Assembly: GCF_001515305.1 (NCBI RefSeq)
Contig: NZ_LNQV01000001.1
Location: forward strand, 1 to 64,000
DNA: 64,000 nucleotides
Reading direction: 5' to 3'
DNA from: Aquitalea pelogenes
Lineage (GTDB): Bacteria; Pseudomonadota; Gammaproteobacteria; Burkholderiales; Chromobacteriaceae
The position numbers and the translations under genes are program-made. This document shows, piece after piece, positions 1 to 8,612 of this stretch. Numbering within the stretch: position 1 is the first letter of the stretch; each line of letters starts with the position of its first letter. The notes below the pieces were generated by a model, which saw only the letters and a list, made by a program, of their open reading frames with translations, was not told where the DNA came from and did not search any database.

Positions 1-785
1 AGCCGGTGCCTTGCCCAGCAGCATGGCCAGCCGGTAGCGCGCGGCATCCCGCTGGGCCTGGTAGGCTGGCAGCGCGGCATTCACGCTGTCGCGCTGCGCC
101 TGTGCCCGCAGCACATCGGTGGCGGTCATCCGCCCTGCACTGGCCAGACGGCGTGTCAGTTCCAGCTGCTTTTGCTGCAGGCCCAGCTGTTGCTGTACCA
201 CCTGATAACCATGGTTGGCCGAACAGATCTGCACATAGCTGCGTACGGTTTCGGCGGTAACGGTGATAGCAGCCAGGTCGCGCGCCGCCGCCACGGCCTC
301 GCTATTGGCTTCTGCCGCCTGTTCGCCACGCTTGAGCTTGCCAAACAAATCCAGCTGGTAAGCCACACGAATGCCTTCGTCCCCCAGATTGGTCACCGGC
401 AGCGGCTCTTCCAGCAGCATGCTCTGGCCCGATACGCGGGCGCGCTCGGCGGACGCGACACCGCCGCATGCGGGCCGGCTTCGGCATTGACTTCACTGGC
501 TACCGCCAGCGCCTTTTGCAGATTGGCACTGGCCACGCGCAAATCGGTATTGGCGGCCCGGGCCTGTTCCACCAGCTGGTTCAGCACCGGGTCGTGATAC
601 AGCTGCCACCAGCGGCCGGCCACCGGCTGTGCGCTCGCCAGCTGGCCATCGGCATTGGCAAAACGGCCTTGTGCCGCCGGGCGCTGCATGGCGGCCTGCT
701 CGGGCAAGTGGTAATCCGGGCCTACCGTGGTGCAGCCAGCCAGCACCGAGAGTGCCAGCAGGCTGACGGGATAAAAGCGTTTCAC
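1..785 (-). pseudogene. NodT-family outer-membrane efflux lipoprotein, frameshifted and cut by the window edge
   Basis: This is an outer-membrane factor of a tripartite efflux system, a TolC/OprM-like channel that exports substrate across the outer membrane. The GTG start at 785 overlaps the stop of the adaptor gene (GTGA). Residues 1-18 form a lipoprotein signal with lipobox LAGC, followed by GPDY and WWQLYHDPVLNQLV, both typical of NodT proteins. The frame breaks near 455-457. Reading on after one extra base gives family sequence (SGQSMLLEEPLPV, VAYQLDLFGKLKRG, ASAGRMTATDVLRAQAQ) down to position 1. The gene is therefore whole apart from what looks like one lost G. It is the last gene of the marR-fusC operon and would complete that pump. 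It may be a real pseudogene or a sequence error. The C-terminus lies outside the window. Confidence 0.85.
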
Positions 786-1666
786 TGCTGGCCTCCCTTG
801 CTGGACACCACGGCCACGGTGGCGGTACGACCGGCAATCATGCGGAAGTCGGCCGGAATTTCATCCAGCGTCACCCGTACCGGAATGCGCTGCGCCAGCC
901 GCACCCAGTTGAAAGTGGGATTGACGTTGGGCAGCAGGCTGGCGCCGTTGCTGCGGTCGCGGTCTTCAATACCGGCGGCAATGCTTTGCACATGGCCGCG
1001 CAGCTTGTGCGACTGACCCATGATCTGGATTTCCACCGGCTGGTTTACTTGCACACGGTCCAGCTTGGTTTCTTCAAAGTAACCGTCCACATGGAAGGAA
1101 TGCGCATCCACCATGGACAGCACGGGCTTGCCGGTGCTGACATAGTCACCCACACGCGGGGTGCGGTCGTTCAGGTAACCATCCACCGGGCTGCTCACCT
1201 CGGTGCGTTGCAGGTTCAGCCGGGCGACATCCAGCGCGGCGCTGGCGGCGGCAACATTGGCTTCGTCCTGCTGCACGCGGGCATCACTCTGTTCGACGTT
1301 TTCACGCGCCACCAGGTCGCTCAGGCTGTGATTGCGCGCAGCTTCGCGCTTTGCCTGCGCCAGTGCCGCCTTTTGCAGCACCAGTGCTGCTTCGGCCTGT
1401 TTCAGCGCCAGCGTGTAGCGGGCATGGTCGATGACAAACAGCACCTGCCCCCGTTTGACCAGCTGGTTGTCATGTACCCGCACCTCGGTAATCAGCCCGG
1501 AGACATCCGGCGCAATCTGCACCACATCGGCCCGTACATGGCCATCCCGTGTCCACGGTGCATTGGTGTAGTAATCCCACAAGTAGCGCCCCACCAGCAC
1601 TGCAGCCACTACCGCAATCAGCGTCAGGGCCACCGGGCCCGCTTTTCCTGCCAGCTTTTTCATCAT
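782..1666 (-). CDS. HlyD/EmrA-family periplasmic adaptor (AaeA-like)
   Basis: This membrane fusion protein should link the FUSC inner-membrane pump to the NodT channel. It has 294 residues. An N-terminal TM segment (about residues 7-26) is followed by APWTRDGHVRADVVQIAPDVSG, the biotinyl-lipoyl-like start of EmrA/AaeA adaptors, then a coiled coil (about 70-150) and a second lipoyl half with SPVDGYLNDRTPRVGDYV. The ATG at 1666 was chosen because it overlaps the stop of the DUF1656 gene (TAATG); an in-frame ATG six bases earlier is also possible. Position and family point to export of aromatic acids or similar weak acids, but no substrate can be read from the sequence. Confidence 0.9.
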   Translation of the reverse strand: MMKKLAGKAGPVALTLIAVVAAVLVGRYLWDYYTNAPWTRDGHVRADVVQIAPDVSGLITEVRVHDNQLVKRGQVLFVIDHARYTLALKQAEAALVLQKAALAQAKREAARNHSLSDLVARENVEQSDARVQQDEANVAAASAALDVARLNLQRTEVSSPVDGYLNDRTPRVGDYVSTGKPVLSMVDAHSFHVDGYFEETKLDRVQVNQPVEIQIMGQSHKLRGHVQSIAAGIEDRDRSNGASLLPNVNPTFNWVRLAQRIPVRVTLDEIPADFRMIAGRTATVAVVSSKGGQQ

Positions 1667-1869
1667 TACCATCCGCGAGTCAGCACGACGAATCCGCCGA
1701 GCACAATTACATACAAGGCCACGTTCAGCAGCGAACGGTGCCATACCAGTTTGTAGAAACCCAGCTGTCCCAGCACGGCGCGCAGCACGGCGGTGACGCC
1801 AAAGGCCAGCACCATCAGGATCAGCAGGCTGGGGAAATACACCCCGTAGATTTCGATTTCACCAATCAC
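1666..1869 (-). CDS. DUF1656 small membrane protein (AaeX-like)
   Basis: This 67-residue protein has two predicted TM helices (about residues 10-30 and 45-63). It matches the small AaeX/DUF1656 proteins that accompany FUSC pumps and their adaptors; their biochemical role is unclear. The gene is tightly coupled to its neighbours: its start overlaps the FUSC stop (ATGA at 1866-1869) and its stop overlaps the adaptor start. This gives the conserved order FUSC-DUF1656-HlyD. Confidence 0.88.
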   Translation of the reverse strand: MIGEIEIYGVYFPSLLILMVLAFGVTAVLRAVLGQLGFYKLVWHRSLLNVALYVIVLGGFVVLTRGW

Positions 1870-3953
1870 GGTGCAAGCTCTCCATGTTCCAGGGGCAAGG
1901 GGGCTGCCGGGGCAAAACTGCCGGCAGCGGGAAACAGCGTGATGCGCAGTTCCACCAGCGCGTTAAGCACGGTCAGCACAGCGTGACTGCTGCGCTGGCC
2001 GCTGCCCAGTACCTGCCGCAGCGCAGCATCAATGTGTTGCAGCAGGCGGTCATCCGTTCTGGGGGCATGGCGCAAGGCCAGCGCCTGACGGTAATGCACG
2101 GCCACATCGTCCAGCACCTTCTGCACACCGGCCCCGGCGCTATCCGGCAGCTTGTTTTCATCCCGTTGCAGGTGCAACACGCTGAAGCCGGTACGCAGTT
2201 CGCTGAACACCAATGGCAGCTGGTCATGCCCGTTGGCTGCCAGGCGGGGAATCAGCTGGCCCAGCCGGTCCAGCATGCGAGCGGTGAGTTGCGGGTAGTC
2301 ACCCAGACCGCGACCCGATGCCATGCGGGCCAGGTCGTGCCAGCTGGCGCGGCGCAGGCGGCGGATGGCCAGTTCGATGCCGAAGGGGCGGACCAGCAGG
2401 CTGAACAGCAGGGCGAAGGACACCCCCACCACCGTGGCGACGTTGCCGTTGAAGAAGGCGGTGAAGTCGGTATCGTAAGCGCCTTGCAGGCTGAGGAAGG
2501 TGGCGGTGTTCACCGTCAGCATCATGGCGATCATGGTGAATTGCGGCCGGGTGAACAGCGTGCCCACCAGCAAGAACGGGATGGCCAGCATGGCCACCAG
2601 CATTTCAAAGGTATAGGCAGCCGGAATCACCATGAACAACAGCACCGTGGTCAGCACGATGCTGACCAGCGCCCAGATCAGGAAGGTGCGCATCATCGGC
2701 GCGGGCTCATCCAGCGCGGCAAAGAAGCAGGAGGCAATGGCCGCCATGATGACCGCACCGGAACCATCGGTCCAACCCAGCTGTATCCACAGCTGCGAAG
2801 CAATGAAGATGGCTGCCGAGGCTTGCAGCGAGGAAAACGCCACCATGCCGTAGTCGAAATGGCGGGCGGTACCACCCACCGGCCAGTGACGGTAGGCCGG
2901 TTTCCAGCTGAAAGTGGGGTGTTCTTCAGCCAGCAACTGCTGCAGCAGGCGGCAGTCCAGCCACAGGTTGATCAGCGACTGCAATCGCGCCAGCGCATGG
3001 GCCAGCAACAGCGACTGCCAGTCATCGCCACTTGCCATCTCCTGCTTGAGGCTGGCGAGGTCGCGCTGCAAACCCGGCACCGCCTTGCGGCACGCCTCCA
3101 GCCGGGGTTCGGCCATCCACTCGGCCACCCGCTGCATCAACACGCGCAAGCCTTCCGGCACACTTTCCCCCTGCTGCACCAGCGCCTGCCGGGTTTCGGT
3201 CAGCGAGGACAGAATGGGCAGCAACATGCTCATGCGGCCACGCAGCTCGCGCGCGTTCTTTACCATGGCAAAGCTGGTGGTGTCGTAGGACAAGTGGGAG
3301 ATGAACTGGTCCAGCGCCAGAATATCCGCTGCCAGCTTGTGACGGCTGGCATGCATGGCCATCGGTTTGTCCTGCGCGCTCGTGGCGCCATCCGGCAAGG
3401 CCAGCAACTCCCCGGCCCAGCTGCGGGCGTCCTGCATCCAGCTGTCGATCCTTGCCGAAATGATGGGAGCCACCTTGCCCGGCCACAGCAAGGCAGAAAC
3501 AACGCTGGCACAGACAATGCCCAGCAGGATTTCCTCGCTGCGCGCCAGCGCCACGTCAAAAATGCTTTCCGGGTTGTTCAGCGTCGGCAGTGCAATCATC
3601 GGCAAGGTGTAGGCCGACAGCATGAACAGATAGCTGCGCGGAGTGCGATCCAGCAGGGAAATGCTGAGCAGGCTGCCGGTCCACAAAGCCACGACCAGGC
3701 TGAGCAAGGTGGGTGCATTGACAAACAGGGGCAGCAGGATGACGGCGGCAGACGCCCCCAGCAAGGTGCCGCCAATGCGGTAAACCGCCTTGGAGCGGGT
3801 GGCACCGGTCAGCGGGTGGGACACCACGTACACGGTGGCCATGGCCCAGTACGGGCGCGGAAGCTCCAGCGCCATGGCAATGTACAAGGCCAGCATGGCC
3901 GCCAGGAAGGCCTTGGCCGAAAACAGCCAGTCACGCCAACTGGGCAGCTTCAT
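1866..3953 (-). CDS. FUSC-family inner-membrane efflux protein (AaeB-like)
   Basis: This 695-residue integral membrane protein belongs to the fusaric-acid-resistance/aromatic-acid exporter family. The arrangement is duplicated: an N-terminal set of helices (about residues 12-160), a cytoplasmic linker (about 165-365), then a second set (about 370-520) and a C-terminal cytoplasmic tail. PYWAMATVYVVSHPLTGATRSK near the N-terminus is the characteristic FUSC start. It should be the energy-coupled pump of the five-gene operon, moving substrate to the HlyD adaptor and NodT channel. The start overlaps the marR stop (ATGA), so translation is probably coupled. The length is normal for the family. Confidence 0.92.
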   Translation of the reverse strand: MKLPSWRDWLFSAKAFLAAMLALYIAMALELPRPYWAMATVYVVSHPLTGATRSKAVYRIGGTLLGASAAVILLPLFVNAPTLLSLVVALWTGSLLSISLLDRTPRSYLFMLSAYTLPMIALPTLNNPESIFDVALARSEEILLGIVCASVVSALLWPGKVAPIISARIDSWMQDARSWAGELLALPDGATSAQDKPMAMHASRHKLAADILALDQFISHLSYDTTSFAMVKNARELRGRMSMLLPILSSLTETRQALVQQGESVPEGLRVLMQRVAEWMAEPRLEACRKAVPGLQRDLASLKQEMASGDDWQSLLLAHALARLQSLINLWLDCRLLQQLLAEEHPTFSWKPAYRHWPVGGTARHFDYGMVAFSSLQASAAIFIASQLWIQLGWTDGSGAVIMAAIASCFFAALDEPAPMMRTFLIWALVSIVLTTVLLFMVIPAAYTFEMLVAMLAIPFLLVGTLFTRPQFTMIAMMLTVNTATFLSLQGAYDTDFTAFFNGNVATVVGVSFALLFSLLVRPFGIELAIRRLRRASWHDLARMASGRGLGDYPQLTARMLDRLGQLIPRLAANGHDQLPLVFSELRTGFSVLHLQRDENKLPDSAGAGVQKVLDDVAVHYRQALALRHAPRTDDRLLQHIDAALRQVLGSGQRSSHAVLTVLNALVELRITLFPAAGSFAPAAPLPLEHGELAP

Positions 3954-4435
3954 GCTCTTTCCTGACCGGCCAGTGCCGCCAGTTCAGCCACCAGTTCCGG
4001 GCGCTGGTAGGCCGCATCTACCGCGGCAAACACTCGCAGGGTGGCTTGCAGGTCGTCCGGCGAAATGTCCTTGAAAACCAGCGCACGCAAGCGCACCAGC
4101 TCCACTTCTATCTTGTCGGTCAATGCCCTGCCCGCGTCGGTAAACCACAGGGTGTTGGAGCGGCGGTCCACCTTGTCCTTTTCGCGCCTTACCAGGCCAT
4201 CGGCAGCCAGCTGGTCGATCACCCGCACCAGTGACGGCCCTTCGATGCCAATCTCCTCTGCCAGGGCAATCTGGTTGATTCCCTCTCCCAGCCGACCAAT
4301 AAAGATAAGTGCGGTGGCACAAGGCGCGGTCAGGCCATGGCCGAATACCACGTCCTGCGAAATATGCCGCCATTTGCGCCCGGCCTGCATGATGGCGCTG
4401 GTAATACCTAACCGCAGTAAATCCACATTGTCCAT
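3950..4435 (-). CDS. MarR-family transcriptional regulator of the efflux operon
   Basis: This protein of about 161 residues has the MarR winged-helix core: an N-terminal dimerisation helix, HTH around NQIALAEEIGIEGPSLVRVI and a wing with REKDKVDRRSNTLWFT. The frame is open to 4471, but codons before 4447 lie in the -10 element and operator, so the start is 4435 or 4447. Neither has a good Shine-Dalgarno sequence. It is first in the operon and overlaps fusC by four bases. MarR proteins usually repress their own operon and release on binding a phenolic ligand, which fits an aromatic-acid exporter. The ligand is not known. Confidence 0.9.
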   Translation of the reverse strand: MDNVDLLRLGITSAIMQAGRKWRHISQDVVFGHGLTAPCATALIFIGRLGEGINQIALAEEIGIEGPSLVRVIDQLAADGLVRREKDKVDRRSNTLWFTDAGRALTDKIEVELVRLRALVFKDISPDDLQATLRVFAAVDAAYQRPELVAELAALAGQERA

Positions 4436-4456
4436 AATGATTTGCATGTAAATGAT

Positions 4457-4500
4457 TTGATTGCTAATCAATTATAGAAACAGCCGGGCATGGCGAGCAA
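4457..4500 (-). promoter_or_regulatory. Promoter and palindromic operator of the marR-fusC efflux operon
   Basis: On the minus strand TTGCTC (4500-4495) and a perfect TATAAT (4476-4471) are 18 bases apart, a good sigma-70 promoter. The 15-bp inverted repeat TTGATTGCTAATCAA (4457-4471) overlaps the end of the -10 and the expected start point, where a bound MarR dimer would block RNA polymerase. Binding by this MarR is inferred from position only. Confidence 0.75.
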
Positions 4501-4575
4501 GCAGTTTCTGCATGCCGGGCAAAAGTTCCTTGCCAATCACCACACATCCCCACCCGACTGAGGCGGCAAATAATG

Positions 4576-4602
4576 AAAAAAGCCCCGGAATCGGGGCTTT
4601 TG
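4576..4602 (-). terminator. Rho-independent terminator after the glycine-zipper gene
   Basis: The stem AGCCCC/GGGGCT with a short GGAATC loop is followed on the minus strand by six T residues. It lies about 30 bases past the stop of the glycine-zipper gene and also isolates it from the marR promoter. Confidence 0.8.
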
Positions 4603-4630
4603 CAAAACGGCAACAAGGGCAGCACTGGCA

Positions 4631-5041
4631 TCAGTCACGCCAGTGCTCATCACCACGCCAACCACGGTCATGCCAGCCGTGATCACGCCATTCACGCTCA
4701 TGCCAATGGCGCTCACGTGCGCGCCAGTCATCATGCCAGTAAGCGGCGGGCGGCGGGCCGTAGCGCACCGGTGCCACATAGGCCACCGGCTGATACACCA
4801 CCGGTGCCGGCGGCGGCGCACGGAAACGGCGCTCTTCATCACGCTGGTAGGCCAGGGCCGTGCCTACGCTACCACCCACGGCACTACCGATAATGGCCCC
4901 ATTACGGCCACCGATGGACTGGCCAACGGCGGCACCGACCGCACCACCCACGGCACCACCCAGAATGGCAGAGGCATCTGCATGGGCCAGTGAGCTGATA
5001 GACAGCGCCAGCAGCGCCGGAACAAGGATTCGGGATTTCAT
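4631..5041 (-). CDS. Glycine-zipper 2TM domain protein, exported
   Basis: This 136-residue protein has a signal peptide (about residues 1-22, ending in AHA). A glycine-zipper segment follows, with repeated GGAVGG, GAAVGQ and GSAVGG (about 27-62), then a proline-rich stretch and a C-terminal tail packed with His, Trp, Arg and Asp. The ATG at 5041 has a strong GGAGG seven bases upstream; an upstream in-frame ATG at 5068 lacks this. Glycine-zipper proteins usually sit in the cell envelope and can pack in membranes. The exact role is unknown. The His/Trp-rich tail could bind metal, but that is a guess. Confidence 0.8.
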   Translation of the reverse strand: MKSRILVPALLALSISSLAHADASAILGGAVGGAVGAAVGQSIGGRNGAIIGSAVGGSVGTALAYQRDEERRFRAPPPAPVVYQPVAYVAPVRYGPPPAAYWHDDWRARERHWHEREWRDHGWHDRGWRGDEHWRD

Positions 5042-5221
5042 GACTGGACCTCCAGTGCGTTGATACACACTCAGCTTATCCAGCCGCAGGTAACGGCGTG
5101 TAAAACAGTGTGAAGAAGCTTTGCAAAATCACCAGTCCGACAACTTTGCTCACATCTGGGCCAGGCGGTAAACATGCCCGGTTCCGCATCACATCGCACA
5201 GCCGCAACCATGCCAAACAGC

Positions 5222-5227
5222 TATAAT
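5222..5227 (+). promoter_or_regulatory. Perfect -10 element for the potassium channel gene
   Basis: TATAAT overlaps the first in-frame ATG (5226) of the channel frame, so that ATG cannot be in the transcript if this promoter is used. Translation would then start at the ATG at 5256, leaving a short leader. No strong -35 is visible. Confidence 0.5.
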
Positions 5228-5255
5228 GCGCATTTTCCGGCTGCACCCCACCATC

Positions 5256-6233
5256 ATGCGTCACAGCTTCCCGCGTAAAATGCTGTTCCTGAGCAGCCTG
5301 GTCTTTGCTGCCCTGCTGTTTGGCACTTCCGGCTACATGCTGATCGAGGACTGGAGCTTTTCCGACAGCCTGTTCATGACGGTGATTACCCTGGCCACCA
5401 TCGGCTATGGCGAAACGCACAACCTCTCACTGGAAGGCCGTTACTTCACCATCGCGCTGATCGTGTTCGGCACCGGTGTGGTGGGTTATGGCATTTCCTC
5501 GCTCACCCTGATGCTGTTTCAGGGCGACCTGCCGCTTTATCTGAGACGAAAGAAAATGGAAAAACTGATTGCCCGCATGCAGGGCCACACCATTATTTGC
5601 GGCCTCAGCCATACCGGCCGTTATGCGCTGGAAGAACTGCTCAGCACCCAGCACCAGATCGTGGTGATAGAACGGGACGAAGCCAATACCGGCATGCTGC
5701 AGGAGCTGGACGTGCCATTTATTGTTGGCGATGCGGCAGAAGACGAAAACCTGTGCGCCGCAGGCATCACCCGCGCGCATGCGCTGATTTCCTGTCTGAG
5801 TGCCGATGCAGAAAACGCCTTCGTGGTGGTGACAGCCAAAAGCCTGAACAACAAGATTCTGGCCGTGGCCAAGGCAGAGAATGAAAGTTCGCGCAAGAAG
5901 CTGCTGGCCGTGGGTGCCGACAATGTGGTGATCCCATCCCACCTGGGCGGCATGAACATGGCCAATATCGTGGCCCACCCGGAAACCCTGCACTTCTTTG
6001 AACACCTGCACCACCGCTACCCGAATCAGTTTCGCGCGCAGGTGCATGTGCTGGACGAACGCTGGGAAGGCCTGCCGCTGGAGCGCTTCCTGAAAGAGGG
6101 CTTCGATGGCAAGGCCATGGTGATTGCACTGGAACGCAGCCCGGGCGAGGTGGAGTTCTCTCCCGGCCCGGAAATCATCATGCACAGCGGGGAATCATTG
6201 CTGCTGATCAGCACGCAGAACCCGGCCAGCTAA
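5256..6233 (+). CDS. Two-TM potassium channel with cytoplasmic RCK domain
   Basis: This protein of about 325 residues carries an ion-channel domain: TM1, a pore loop with selectivity filter TIGYGE, and TM2 (residues about 10-95 from 5256). A Rossmann-type RCK/TrkA-N domain follows, starting with IICGLSHTGRYALEEL, and then a TrkA-C-like domain at the C-terminus. The layout is that of MthK/Kch-like channels gated by ligands or nucleotides at the RCK ring. The start at 5256 was preferred to 5226 because the latter sits in a TATAAT box. It stands alone, with a minus-strand gene following 16 bases later. Confidence 0.9.
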   Translation: MRHSFPRKMLFLSSLVFAALLFGTSGYMLIEDWSFSDSLFMTVITLATIGYGETHNLSLEGRYFTIALIVFGTGVVGYGISSLTLMLFQGDLPLYLRRKKMEKLIARMQGHTIICGLSHTGRYALEELLSTQHQIVVIERDEANTGMLQELDVPFIVGDAAEDENLCAAGITRAHALISCLSADAENAFVVVTAKSLNNKILAVAKAENESSRKKLLAVGADNVVIPSHLGGMNMANIVAHPETLHFFEHLHHRYPNQFRAQVHVLDERWEGLPLERFLKEGFDGKAMVIALERSPGEVEFSPGPEIIMHSGESLLLISTQNPAS

Positions 6234-6249
6234 GCGCGCAGCTCAGGGT

Positions 6250-7827
6250 TCAGTGCGTGCCGTTGGCTGCGGCAGCGGCCTCACGCGCAGCGGCCGCTGA
6301 ACGGTCCTGGGTAATGCCGGAATACAGCCACTGGCGGAAATGGTTCAGCGTCATCGGCTTGCCGAAATAAAAACCCTGCAACAACTGGAAACCCTTTACC
6401 GACAGGTAGTTCTGCTGCCCCTGGGTTTCCACGCCCTTCACGATCACCTGCACACCCAGCTGGCGCGAGGTGAGCAACAAGCCATCCAGGATATTGGCCT
6501 TGAAACTGTCCTTGCCCAGGGCCGAGACATAGCCCTTTTCCACTTTCAGGTAATCAAAACCCCAGCGCCGCAGGTAATTGCGGTCGGCATGCCCCAGGCC
6601 AAAATCGTCCAGCGCCAGCTTCACCCCCAACTGGCGCAAGTCCTGCACCACGCGGTGTGTGACCTGATGCTCGGGCAAGGGAAAGCGCTCGGAAACCTCC
6701 AGCACCAGTACGGCCTTCTTCTCGCGCAATACCGCCAGCAGCAGTTTGCAGTCTTCCACCAGGTCCGGCATGCCAAGGTGCTCGGCGGCAATATTCACCC
6801 CCACCATGAAACCCGGCGGCAGCGCCACCGGCTTGAGCTCCTTGCTGACCCGGCGTAGCAGGTAGCGCGTCAGCGGTACGATCATGCCGGCATCTTCCGC
6901 CGCCGGGATGAACAGATCGGACCGCACCGCCCCTTGCACCGGATGACGCCAGCGCGCCAGCACTTCCACCCCGACACACTCGCCCGATTCGGCGGTGACA
7001 ATCGGCTGGTAGTGGGTAAAGAATTCGCGATTGCGTATGCCCTGGGCAATCTCCCAGGAACTGGTGTTGCGTGCCAGCTTGCGCCGCATCAGCGCCCAAC
7101 CGAGCACCACACCGGCAGCCAGGGCCAGCAGCATGGTATCCAGCCGGTGCAGCAAGGAGCGCTGCAACACCGTCCCCCAGCCTTCCTGCACCACCACATC
7201 CAGCGCGCCACCGGACAGGCTTTGCCGATGCAGCAGGCCGCTATCCGGCACTGCGCCCACCTCGGCCACGCCATCTGCCAGGCTCAGGTATTGCGTGCCC
7301 CACACCAGCCCCACCTGCACCCCGCGGGTCCGGGTTTGCAGTTGCTCCAGCAGCGGCACGGCATTCAATTCCAGCACACTGTGACCATTGGCATGATGTG
7401 TCAGCACCAGGCCGTAGCCGCCACCCGGCACCTGTTGCAGCGACAGTGGCTGGGCGGGTACTGCCTCGGTACGGGATGGATTCGCGCTGCAACGGCGACC
7501 ATCCGCCCATTCACGCATGGCATGGCGGGCATGCGGCACGGATTGCACAATGGCGGCCAGCCCTGCCGACGCTGCCATGCAGCCGGCTTCTGCAGGAATG
7601 CCATCCATGCGCGTCAACGCCATCTCACCTTGCGTCAGCTGCAATTCCAGCTGGCGTGCCGCGGATTCAGCCTGCCACTGCAGCTCGGATTTCTCCTGCA
7701 CGATGGTTGCCAGCAATGCCAGCAGCCAGCCCGACAACAGGCACAGCGACACCGCGACGGTGTAAATCACCGCCGGTCTGGCAGACAAAACATGGCGCGA
7801 CCACCACACACTCACCCGCTTAAGCAT
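6250..7827 (-). CDS. CSS-motif EAL-domain protein (c-di-GMP phosphodiesterase family), catalytic residue altered
   Basis: This 525-residue protein has an N-terminal TM, a periplasmic domain with two cysteines (about residues 83 and 113, the second in RRCSA) that fits the CSS redox-sensing type, a second TM near 235-255 and a C-terminal EAL domain. EAL landmarks are EVLARW in place of EAL, VNIAAEHL, LEVSER, ALDDFGLG, LKVEKGYV and a final LLQGFYFG. The motif normally read as AEGVET is VKGVET: the first glutamate, needed for catalysis in studied EAL enzymes, is lysine. It may have lost hydrolysis and act as a sensor or binding protein. Ala/Arg-rich C-terminus. Confidence 0.9.
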   Translation of the reverse strand: MLKRVSVWWSRHVLSARPAVIYTVAVSLCLLSGWLLALLATIVQEKSELQWQAESAARQLELQLTQGEMALTRMDGIPAEAGCMAASAGLAAIVQSVPHARHAMREWADGRRCSANPSRTEAVPAQPLSLQQVPGGGYGLVLTHHANGHSVLELNAVPLLEQLQTRTRGVQVGLVWGTQYLSLADGVAEVGAVPDSGLLHRQSLSGGALDVVVQEGWGTVLQRSLLHRLDTMLLALAAGVVLGWALMRRKLARNTSSWEIAQGIRNREFFTHYQPIVTAESGECVGVEVLARWRHPVQGAVRSDLFIPAAEDAGMIVPLTRYLLRRVSKELKPVALPPGFMVGVNIAAEHLGMPDLVEDCKLLLAVLREKKAVLVLEVSERFPLPEHQVTHRVVQDLRQLGVKLALDDFGLGHADRNYLRRWGFDYLKVEKGYVSALGKDSFKANILDGLLLTSRQLGVQVIVKGVETQGQQNYLSVKGFQLLQGFYFGKPMTLNHFRQWLYSGITQDRSAAAAREAAAAANGTH

Positions 7828-8169
7828 TCAATTAATCCAGTCACCATACTGTTTACGCCCGGGCAAGCAGCACACATACCTGCCGTGCCGTTGCCCTGCT
7901 TAATAGTCATCATAGCTGCTAATCCCCCTAACCCAAGGCAGGAAGGCGGCAAGGATACCCGCGGAAGCCATGCCGGGAAAGCCTGTTTTTCCTGCATGGA
8001 TGGCCGGCAAATAATGACAAACGCAAAGCGCAGTGTAACGCAGTAAAGAAGGCCTGTAGTGCATCTCGTACAAATCGCGCGCCAGATCACCTGCTCACAC
8101 AGTCCGCACCGACAGGCCAGAATGCAAAAACCCGGCAGCGCAGGGTTCGGGATGATGCGGTCGGCCAGA
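7828..8169. other. Intergenic stretch with no convincing gene
   Basis: The 342 bases upstream of the EAL gene contain no open frame with a plausible product. A minus-strand TATGAT near 7910 may be part of the EAL promoter. I compared it by eye with c-di-GMP riboswitch landmarks and found none. The right end holds the ppnP terminator. Confidence 0.4.
8124..8150 (-). terminator. Possible terminator after ppnP
   Basis: On the minus strand AACCC/GGGTT forms a short stem around a nine-base loop and runs into TTTTT. It lies about 20 bases past the ppnP stop. Confidence 0.5.
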
Positions 8170-8481
8170 TCAGCCGTAGTGACAAACGTAGTGCAGGGTT
8201 TCCAGCACTTCAATCTGGAAAGAGCTGTCAGCCGGCACATTGAAGCTTTGACCGCCTTCGTAGCTGATGGCCTCGTTACTACCTGCCAGCGTGATGCGGC
8301 ACTTGCCTTCCAGCAGTTCCATGATTTCCGGCGCACCGGTATTGAACAGCAGCTTGGACGGCAGAATCACCCCAACCGACTTGCTGGTGCCATCTGCCAG
8401 CGTGATACTGTGGCTGACACACTTGCCATCAAAGTAAACATTGGCGCGCTTGGCGACGCTGACGTTTTCAAACTGATCCAT
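8170..8481 (-). CDS. ppnP: Pyrimidine/purine nucleoside phosphorylase
   Basis: This protein of about 103 residues has the small cupin fold of PpnP (formerly YaiE/DUF1255). It phosphorolyses several nucleosides to base plus ribose 1-phosphate in the cytoplasm. Family landmarks are [13 protein letters not shown] near the start, [20 protein letters not shown] in the middle and [13 protein letters not shown] toward the end. The ATG at 8481 was chosen over 8487 because AAAGG is six bases upstream of it and abuts the other. It is a single gene with its own terminator. Confidence 0.93.
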   Translation of the reverse strand: MDQFENVSVAKRANVYFDGKCVSHSITLADGTSKSVGVILPSKLLFNTGAPEIMELLEGKCRITLAGSNEAISYEGGQSFNVPADSSFQIEVLETLHYVCHYG

Positions 8482-8612
8482 GATCATCCTTTGTGTGTGT
8501 TTTTGTTATCAACAATAAATTGATCGGCTAGGATACCGGATTCCTGTCTGGCGGCAAGATGCAAACCGCCAACTTTACACTTACCGAGCCAACCGATCCG
8601 GAGTGGACACTC

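Noticed and set aside
1884-3965. A 693-residue open frame antisense to the FUSC gene
   Set aside because: It is rich in Gln, His and Arg as expected from the shadow of a GC-rich gene, and the FUSC family match on the other strand is decisive.
7828-8169. Possible c-di-GMP riboswitch upstream of the EAL gene
   Set aside because: None of the conserved GEMM core segments could be found on either strand by eye.
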